27,582 nucleotides of DNA. Source: Apostichopus parvimensis (taxonomy: Eukaryota; Echinodermata; Holothuroidea; Aspidochirotida; Stichopodidae). This document shows, piece after piece, positions 12,803 to 20,499 of the stretch. Made by a program: the position numbers and the translations under genes. Numbering within the stretch: position 1 is the first letter of the stretch; each line of letters starts with the position of its first letter. A model generated the notes under the pieces. The model made no database searches and was not told the DNA's origin. It was given only the letters and a program-made list of their open reading frames with translations. The stretch spans positions 109,831 through 137,412 of the forward strand of contig KN883499.1 in NCBI GenBank assembly GCA_000934455.1, in the 5' to 3' direction.

Positions 12803-12819
12803 GACTTTTCGTTAAAAAA

Positions 12820-12829
12820 AACTTGTGAC
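12820..12829. repeat. Right target-site duplication of U2-headed SINE
   Basis: AACTTGTGAC, identical to the left copy. Its first two A's merge with the A-rich tail, so the tail/duplication border is ambiguous by a base or two. Confidence 0.85.
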
Positions 12830-13444
12830 AACACCAACTATAGGTGTCACACCACAATAAATTGTTCCATTGACTGACAATCTAAACTCGTCACTTTCAA
12901 GACCCGCCAAAGCATAGACAGAAGTTTTAAACTGGCATATCCTACCCACCACATGACATCTGATATCTTGGCCTGTCATGGCACTTGCAAACTTCCGTAT
13001 CATGACCGTTTAGATTTTGAGCTAGAAGAGGAGCAAGTTTAACATACTGAACCACAACCCTTCCGTCTGCTCGCTCGGAGTTATATCAACATTTAATCAA
13101 AGAATTTCTATAATAGTTTATAAATCACCTTCGATCCTCCTAATTTTCACACCATCTGTACTTAAAATTATGCTCTTTGATATAGAGGCAGAAAAAGCAA
13201 TGATGGTAACTGGTAATATGCTAAAACAAGCATTACATGAGATAATTTTAGCTCCTTCTTCCGACGATGGTTAACTTTTCGAGCGGATGTCCACTACTCT
13301 AATTGTAGTGTGGTACCTGTAAGCCTTTTTGTTACACGTTCATACACACCACCGCAGCTATTTGCTTTGGCACTCCATGTTTCTAACAGACGCCATCTAT
13401 TTATTTTTATCACATGATACTCACGGAATGGTATCAGTTTTGAA
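12830..13444. other. Spacer right of the U2-headed SINE
   Basis: A 62-codon minus-strand frame (13003 downward) reads into the SINE. Across the reconstructed empty site it would run 9 more codons to a TAG. No family match and weak statistics, so not called as a gene. Confidence 0.35.
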
Positions 13445-14090
13445 GTAGATGTGAACAGGTTCGTAGCCAGGAATTTTGAGTTAGAGGGCCACCAAAGATT
13501 TAAGGAGAACACAATACGCATATGTGACCTGTGAAGTATTTGTGCACGTGATTGTCGAACAGATGGGAGTGACACACAACCGCGTACACTTCTGGGGAGG
13601 GGGATTTTCGTCCCCCAGAAAAAATAAGGTGATCGGCGCTACCTACCCTACCCCCCCCCCAACCATGGGCGGATAAAGTATTACAAAAAAAATCCCAGTG
13701 TACAGTACATAAATATATAACATGTATTTACAGCCTAAACAGTCGAAACTTTTCTTTAACATCATATTAAAGGTTGCAAAATGTGGCACCATTTGACATC
13801 AATGCATACTCCATTTTACCAAAGTAGACCCCCTCCAGGCCTCCCTTTAGACCCCTCCTCTGGGCGACTTAACATCTTACCCCCCCCCCCTCCATCCCTG
13901 GACGAAGAAGGTGGTTGCCCGGCCTGGAAACAGTAGTCGCCACAAGCGGGAGAGGGAATGGGTGGGGAGGGGATGGGTGGGGCAAGGCGTGGCTACATGT
14001 GGAATCATATATCGACAAAACACTGAAGAGTATATTCTGTGAATTCCGTGTCTTTAAAGGTGCGTTTTGTATGGGGGGGGTGAGGGGGTA
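13445..14090. mobile_element. Decayed DNA-transposon-like remnants with G/C homopolymers
   Basis: GTTCGTAGCCAGGAATTTTG at about 13457-13476 resembles the left end of the hAT element at 15406 (GCGTAGCCAGGATTTTTT). The stretch also holds several 9-10 base C- or G-runs, as found just inside that element's termini. No second end or target duplication could be paired. Confidence 0.35.
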
Positions 14091-14813
14091 GCATCGTTCT
14101 GAATTTCCAACCGACCGTGTAGTACTTACATCTACAAAACCTCAAATATTGTAGTGTACAACTATACCTGAATAGTTAACCATTGTCGGAAAGAGTCACA
14201 AAATTGGCTTATATCGAACTGACGTTTATGTTTTCTTTTTGGTATGTTTACAGTTATCATTATTTTGTGTGCTTTGATGTTGAGAAGAGTCAGGAAAATG
14301 TAAATCTCGCATAGCAACATTATCTGTGCAGTTATATTTAAGTAAGAGAAACGTTGTGCACAAGACAAACGTACTGAAGAAGTCTTACATGTGAATACAA
14401 AATATGATATAAGCCAAATTATTGTCTAAATTGTTATTTAGCTGCCCTGAAAATTGCAAATATTATAACATAGATATTTTCATATGTTGTAATATCTCGC
14501 CTAAATGTTTTCTAATATTTTAAACTACACTTATTGTTCTTAATTCTTGGCGTGATCTTTTGAAAGGGTTCTGTTTCACTTTTTTGGACAAATCATCTCT
14601 AACCCTGTTACTTCCATGTAAGAGGCTAACACACTAAAAGCAACTCCCCACTGAAAGTGCCCCCCCCCCCCATACCCTCTTCCCCCGTATATTCGAACAG
14701 AAGAGGGCGGCATTTAGAATTACCATTAGTCTCTCTGTCTGAACTCTCAATGCCGTGCTGTCACATACAATTTCATTCATATAGAGCATGATGAACCAGA
14801 GTGATGCGTCCTC

Positions 14814-14842
14814 TAAGATGGCGACGCTTCCCGCGGTGAGAC
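14814..14842 (+). promoter_or_regulatory. YY1-like / translation-start-like motif followed by a donor site
   Basis: AAGATGGCGAC (14816-14826) is one base from the YY1 consensus AAGATGGCGGC. Read as coding, it is ATG GCG ACG CTT CCC GCG followed at once by GTGAGA, a donor-like sequence. The surroundings (14700-14870) are CpG-richer than the flanks. A strong pyrimidine tract and acceptor (CTTAATTTCAG) end at 15233, but the spliced frame stops after six more codons. It may be a noncoding first exon, a promoter element or chance. Confidence 0.25.
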
Positions 14843-15405
14843 AGATCGTTGCTCTTATTGGTTTCACGGGGATCTAGCTATCACTGACATAAATTTGAAA
14901 CAATGTAACAAACCTCGACCATATGATGGCCTAATTGATCCAAACGCCGACGGAAATGAATTGGACGAAACATTGTAACAATGGCAAATTTAAATATAGA
15001 AAGACTTAAGAAAAGAGAGCCTTGTTTTGACCCAGATAGGGTATCATATGGTACCATTTTATGCGATTACCATTTACCACACACAATGACAAATTAAAAA
15101 ATAATTATCCCTCAAATTGATGTCTACGTGCAAACAAAAATGACGATTTTCCGAACTTTGACGTTTATTAAAGTAGAAAGATATGTTTATATATATATTG
15201 TTTTTTTTCTTTCTTTTTTTTCTCTTAATTTCAGAGATTTGACTTTTTTATCTGATCTCATTTTCTGTTTCTTCATGTGGCGATTAAGCCGTCGGTTTGA
15301 AAATGTTTGAAATAATGCGCATGCACAGGAGGGTAGAAGGCAGGTATATACAACCAATTTCAGAAGTCTCCGCTATGCATGTATAACGGTGAATTGAGGA
15401 AGAGG

Positions 15406-16324
15406 CAGTGGCGTAGCCAGGATTTTTTCAGTGGGGGGNNNNNNNNNNNNNNNNNNNNNNNNNNNNNNNNNNNNNNNNNNNNNNNNNNNNNNNNNNNNNN
15501 NNNNNNNNNNNNNNNNNNNNNNNNNNNNNNNNNNNNNNNNNNNNNNNNNNNNNNNNNNNNNNNNNNNNNNNNNNNNNNNNNNNNNNNNNNNNNNNNNNNN
15601 NNNNNNNNNNNNNNNNNNNNNNNNNNNNNNNNNNNNNNNNNNNNNNNNNNNNNNNNNNNNNNNNNNNNNNNNNNNNNNNNNNNNNNNNNNNNNNNNNNNN
15701 NNNNNNNNNNNNNNNNNNNNNNNNNNNNNNNNNNNNNNNNNNNNNNNNNNNNNNNNNNNNNNNNNNNNNNNNNNNNNNNNNNNNNNNNNNNNNNNNNNNN
15801 NNNNNNNNNNNNNNNNNNNNNNNNNNNNNNNNNNNNNNNNNNNNNNNNNNNNNNNNNNNNNNNNNNNNNNNNNNNNNNNNNNNNNNNNNNNNNNNNNNNN
15901 NNNNNNNNNNNNNNNNNNNNNNNNNNNNNNNNNNNNNNNNNNNNNNNNNNNNNNNNNNNNNNNNNNNNNNNNNNNNNNNNNNNNNNNNNNNNNNNNNNNN
16001 NNNNNNNNNNNNNNNNNNNNNNNNNNNNNNNNNNNNNNNNNNNNNNNNNNNNNNNNNNNNNNNNNNNNNNNNNNNNNNNNNNNNNNNNNNNNNNNNNNNN
16101 NNNNNNNNNNNNNNNNNNNNNNNNNNNNNNNNNNNNNNNNNNNNNNNNNNNNNNNNNNNNNNNNNNNNNNNNNNNNNNNNNNNNNNNNNNNNNNNNNNNN
16201 NNNNNNNNNNNNNNNNNNNNNNNNNNNNNNNNNNNNNNNNNNNNNNNNNNNNNNNNNNNNNNNNNNNNNNNNNNNNNNNNNNNNNNNNNNNNNNNNNNNN
16301 NNNCCCCCCGTGGCTACGCCACTG
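15406..16324. mobile_element. hAT-superfamily DNA transposon with interior assembly gap
   Basis: Perfect 14-bp terminal inverted repeats: CAGTGGCGTAGCCA at 15406-15419 and its reverse complement at 16311-16324. They are followed inward by G-runs (left) and C-runs (right). An identical 8-bp sequence GGAAGAGG flanks both ends (15398-15405 and 16325-16332). CAG-starting termini with 8-bp duplications are the hAT signature. The interior 15439-16303 is all N, so the true length and any transposase are unknown. The G/C homopolymers just inside both ends may be why assembly failed. Confidence 0.85.
15439..16303. other. Assembly gap (865 N)
   Basis: A run of N. Its size may be an estimate. Apparent open frames crossing it are artefacts. 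Confidence 1.
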
Positions 16325-16332
16325 GGAAGAGG

Positions 16333-17650
16333 ATGCTCGATGCGACTGGGGGTGGGATGGGGATGCAAGGTTATAGAAAAGTTATACATAGTGCATAGAA
16401 ACATTCCTTGTGTAACAAAGTGCATGATTAAAGGGACGTTCGAGTATGATTTTCGATTATGACATTTCATAACAGATCATGTTTTTGTCTTCTTCTTTAT
16501 ATTCTTTTGCTAAGTTGAAATATCTGGAATAAGTCTTTAAGGCAAAATTGATAATAGAAACAAGTTTTCTAGTTATAGCCTTGCAATAACGGCATCGCAA
16601 AATATGTTATTTGATCTTACAAATTTAGGGGTTTGCTCCGTTCCTGGTAAACTTTTGCCGTGTTCATTTTGAGTTACTGACCTCATGATCCAATGTCACC
16701 ATTATTTCGCTATTTATGTCATACAAAGTAAAATCATGCATGCATTGTCAGTTTTTGAAACTTTAAACAGATTTTAAAGGCAACCATCAGAAACAAACTC
16801 GTCCGTCGCCGAGACCTTATTTCACTGCCTAATATCACATTCATTACCTGAGAACATTGTGGATCATCAAATCTTAATTTAAAAAAAGCCTTTACGAAGT
16901 CTCAGCAGGCTAAAAATATAGGCGGTAATACTGTTTACCTTGCATGGTCAATTTCGTAACAGTAAAACCTAATGTTTTCCAATATAGCAAATTTCCTCTG
17001 TAGGCAACATATTTCATAAAAGCTAAAAAGTAATCATTTCCCCAGAATTGTAACCGCCATAAATAGTTCCTGTACAAAGGTATTGTTTTACTAATTCCTC
17101 CTAAAATAAATGAGTAAGATGAAGGAGGAAGCATGCTAACGTAAAGGTGGTAAGATATTGTTGACATTTCATTGTCTGTATTCTTAGCTATCAAACAAAC
17201 GTTTCCCTGTAACGTTCCTTGCAAAACTAACAGATTCGAAGAAAACGTGCTTCATATACGCCCAGTCCATGTAATGTTTATTTTAGACCCAACAGCTCTT
17301 GCAAGATTTACCCTTTTTTTAAATCATATATAACACAAAGAAACACAATAGATGGTATATGATTTGCTACATTTTGTGCGCATTTATATTTACACTTTTT
17401 TACATATTCAAACTATATACACAAGGTTTCTTTGGTTCATGGCATGGTTATCTTCATAAGGTGGATGAAATTGTCAAAATAAAAATTTATCCAACAACTG
17501 CCTGATACAAAGGCCCCAACTTTCTCCTGTAGCAACATTATAAAAACTTCTCCCAGGCTACAAAAGATGGCCCGTTTACATTATATCCATAAGAAATCCT
17601 CTTAGACAATCAAGACATCACATTCATCCAGAGTTTAAATACAGAGTATT
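16333..17650. other. AT-rich spacer, nothing recognised
   Basis: The only long frame (16910-17224, minus) is aromatic-rich, lacks recognisable motifs, and is within the length expected by chance at this base composition. Confidence 0.45.
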
Positions 17651-17912
17651 CATACTTGATCTGGCTTGGACACTTGATCTGCATCTGAATCAAGTGCAGC
17701 TGGGCATTCATACTTGATCTGACTTGGACACTTGATCTGGCTTGGACACTTGATCTGCATCTGATCAAGTGCAGCTGGGCATTCATACTTGATCTGGCCT
17801 GGACACTTGATCTGGCCTGGACAATTGACCTGGCCTGGACACTTGATCTGGCCTGGACACTTGATCTGCATCTGATCAAATGCAGCTCAGTGTTTGATCC
17901 AAATCAAGTGCA
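17651..17912. repeat. 18-bp minisatellite with higher-order structure
   Basis: The basic unit is ACTTGATCTGGCCTGGAC (18 bp) and variants. Groups of units are separated by a GCATCTGATCAAGTGCAGCTGG-type spacer that recurs three times. Because 18 is a multiple of three, the array is open in several frames and yields a six-residue periodic peptide. I regard that as a by-product of the period rather than a gene. Confidence 0.9.
17747..17771. repeat. Hairpin within the 18-bp minisatellite
   Basis: CACTTGATC pairs perfectly with GATCAAGTG across the loop TGCATCT. A related, less perfect hairpin occurs in the other higher-order unit (about 17671-17695). Confidence 0.7.
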
Positions 17913-17974
17913 AACAACGACAACAAGGGGAAGCCAACTGTTACTCTGATGTAAAATACTTTTTAAATAAATTA

Positions 17975-18052
17975 ACCAGTAAGCCAGCAGGCTTAGTGAT
18001 TCTTTGCCTATAACCAGGAAGCCAGCAGGCTTAGTGATTTCTTGCCTTATAA
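17975..18052. repeat. Tandem duplication (about 39 bp x 2)
   Basis: AAGCCAGCAGGCTTAGTGAT occurs twice 39-40 bp apart, each followed by a TCTTGCC/TATAAC block. A related single copy (CCAGTTGGCTTAGTGATTCC) occurs at about 24892-24912, in intron 1 of the split gene. Confidence 0.75.
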
Positions 18053-18299
18053 CTCTATCATGTATATGGAATCACTTGATTGTTAGAGCAACTGAGGAAA
18101 ATGTGTCCTGAAGTCAAGTACCCAGAACATCATACCAGATAACTTGATCATTGAGGTATTACCCTTCTGAATGTTGATGACAGATAACAGTCATTAGTGG
18201 AAGTGGATAACCCTCTCATCCACTTAAAAAGAGGTCAAGTCCTATGACAGTTAGTGACACACAAAAGCGTTCATCAAAGAAATAATTCAGTTTGCAAGT

Positions 18300-19530
18300 T
18301 TACAAGGTTTCCAGACTTTGACCTCTGTTGATTTCAAATGACCTTCCATCAGCATCATATTTGGGCAAATACTTTTACAATATCTGTCACTAAATGAACT
18401 TGTTGTAATAACAAGTACTAATAAGGGCAAACTGTAATAGGTTAAGGACAAGTGTTTTGTGTCAAAATATGTCCCTGAGGACTTTAATGTTTAGTATTCA
18501 GAGCAGTTTAAGATATTGTACAATAATTTTTTAATTAAACTTAGTTACAAATGACATCTTAAACAGCATCTTAAACCTGTACCAATTAAGTACGGTGAGA
18601 GCATGTATGTATACCAAGACAGTGAGAGCAATGAATTATTACCCTGACATGGTATAAACGTTCAGAAATTACTAACGAGGTTCTTAAAATTGTAAATCAG
18701 TCCCATTTTCATAACAACAACATCAATTAAGATCGGAACAATTATGTGCTTTCCTGTACACCATGTCCTTGCACAATATATCATGCTGAAAACCAAGCTT
18801 ATTACTGGCCACTCTCTAAGAAGAACGGTTTTTCAGGGATTGAATTCTGCTAATCTCTCTAGTCTCTACTTGAAAACAAAATTACCAGCTACAGTGCTTT
18901 TAAGGTTTTAACACTTCTCCCTTGCTGACCTCCAATAACCTTTGACCTTCACAAAGAATTCATGGGGTTTTGTAGGAAAGTCATATGCCAATATGACATC
19001 TGATGAAACTGCTGTTCTTATTATGATGTCATGTTTAAAATTTCCAGAAAGTAACCTCTGCTGAACCCACATGACCTGTACCCTCCACTAAAAACAATAG
19101 GGTTCATGTATTATTTATAGAGATGCCATAGCCATATATACTAGATACTGTAGTTGTCTGTATTTACACAGTGTTCAATCTTTGACACCCGGTAACCTTA
19201 AATGAACTCTGACCTACATTAAATTGTGAGCAAACTATACAATACACAAGGCTATCATACCATGCATATATGAGCTCCTTGCATGTTCTGATTCTGGAGA
19301 AATAGCACTTTTGATATATTAACATTCAGCCCACTGCTGACCCCAAATGGCCTTTGACCTCCACCACAAACAATAGGATTTTCTGAACCAATTACAGGAA
19401 ATCCACATGCCAAATATAAGAACTGCATAGGCCACCTTCCTTGAGATATCATGTTTACAAGATTTTCACACTTTTTCATCCTATTGACCTCAAATGACCT
19501 TTGACATTCACTAAAAATATTATCAAACAG
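18300..19530 (+). repeat. Degenerate iterated repeat (roughly 110-150 bp units) with DR1-like motifs, block A
   Basis: About five to six diverged units share, in order: a TGACCTCAAATGACCTTTGACC core, a CACNAAAAACAATAGGATT block, a CACATGCCAAATATGA block, and an ATCATGTTTACAAGATTTTCA block. Clear cores lie at about 18315, 18925, 19065, 19190, 19345 and 19485. The block lies downstream of (and antisense to) the split gene. No coding potential or ends of a mobile element are recognised. Confidence 0.65.
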
Positions 19531-20039
19531 GCCCCAACCTTTTCTTTGATTCAGTTATTTTTACTATATATTACTATATATGTACTTTTTAAAATATTCC
19601 ACTCCTATCTTTCAAAACATTGTAGATTTAATTCCAGCTTTGGCTTTGTGACGCCATAGTCTCATGGACTACAAAATGAAACCCAAAGATGTGTGTTCAA
19701 AATGTTTCCATCTGAAACAGACAATTTTCTCACAAAAAAATTGTTACCAGCAGGTGATACTCCTTTTTCTGATAATCATGTTAACAGTTTCCTTAATTAG
19801 ACTCTTATCATTAATCATACTTAATGAACATGATCGATGGGGACACAGTTACACTGCTATGTAACCAATGTCCCTTCCTCGAAATCAATTTAACTGGTTG
19901 GAATTTTCAATGGGATCATCTCCCAACTGGTTGTTGACAGATTCACCTTTTTTTTACAGGTAAACCGAAAGTTAAACTTTACAGCAAATCTTGAACCTGC
20001 ACTCATAACTGAGCCTTCTGAGCCGTAAAAAAAAGACTG

Positions 20040-20337
20040 GCAGCGATTGTCGTTTTGTTCCCAATTCTAGGATAGAAACCTGTTCCTGTCCTCTCCCCAT
20101 CTTGGATTTGTACTCATGGTACTCAGGGCAGTTTGCAAAACTATTACCAGATTGAGTACTCCTACAAAGTACAACTTCCCTTCACTTACAGAGAGGCACA
20201 AGCTGGTGAATGTCATCAGAGGTCAATCCTAGTGACCTCTTCATCCTCAATCCTTCACACGTTAGGTCGGACAGGGTAGATCTGCTGTAACCACTGCGGT
20301 AATTCTAGCCAGTGACTGGTCCGTCCTCATCGCTCGG
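20040..20337 (-). other. Probable 3'UTR of the split gene
   Basis: GC-richer sequence continues directly downstream (minus strand) of the TAG with further stops in frame and no coding continuation. I see no AATAAA in the first several hundred bases. The nearest weak signal is an ATTAAA on the minus strand at 19627-19632. The true 3' end is not determined. Confidence 0.3.
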
Positions 20338-20499
20338 CTAGTGGACGGTTATCATTGGATCCCAATTGACTCTGTGAGGCAGAGCATCGTACGGCCCGTG
20401 GTCCCTGAATCGGTCACATACGTGGCAGTGGGTCACCTGGTATACATGGTTTCCCCGGAACGGATCGGAACATAGCTGACATTCCATAATCACCGGTTC
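20338..20499 (-). CDS. Terminal exon 6 (Cys/His-rich module and stop)
   Basis: Fifty-three codons plus TAG at 20340-20338. The acceptor is CGTTTTCCACCTATAG, and its own TAG is in frame, so this reading can only be used after splicing. The exon is distinctly GC- and CpG-richer than its flanks. The peptide starts EPVIMECQLCSDPF and ends WDPMITVH. Cysteines at exon residues 7, 10, 25 and 28 make C-x2-C-x14-C-x2-C, with His at 18, 24, 26, 34 and 42 as further candidate ligands, consistent with one or two small zinc-binding folds. Zinc binding is inferred. The direct join to exon 5 keeps the frame, but an extra in-phase exon between 20500 and 22112 cannot be excluded. Confidence 0.6.
   Translation of the reverse strand, partial: EPVIMECQLCSDPFRGNHVYQVTHCHVCDRFRDHGPYDALPHRVNWDPMITVH

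Larger units (their letters stand above)
12628..12819 (+). mobile_element. U2 snRNA-headed SINE (SINEU-like), complete copy
   Basis: The element starts exactly at the first nucleotide of U2 snRNA. Its bases 1-47 match the U2 5' end as I know it, with one difference at U2 position 30 (12657, A to T). The branch-site recognition hexamer GTAGTA is intact at 12660-12665. After base 47 the sequence leaves U2 abruptly and continues for about 145 bases of unrelated body containing two perfect hairpins, then ends GTT followed by A8. The 10-bp sequence AACTTGTGAC occurs immediately before (12618-12627) and again at the end (12820-12829), a target-site duplication that marks retrotransposition. SINEs with U1/U2 heads are known from crocodilians (SINEU). 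A copy here would be an independent lineage. No Sm site or U2 3' stem-loops are present, so it cannot be a functional U2 gene. Confidence 0.85.

Noticed and set aside
12628..12819. A functional U2 snRNA gene
   Set aside because: Only the first 47 bases are U2-like. The Sm site and the 3' stem-loops are absent, and the copy is bounded by a target-site duplication.
13020..13275. Open plus-strand frame of about 80 codons without a start
   Set aside because: Frames of this length without a start requirement are common by chance at this base composition. No splice support.
15373..16470. Long frames on both strands with X residues
   Set aside because: They run through the assembly gap.
16910..17224. 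104-codon minus-strand frame
   Set aside because: No motif, no splice support, chance-level length.
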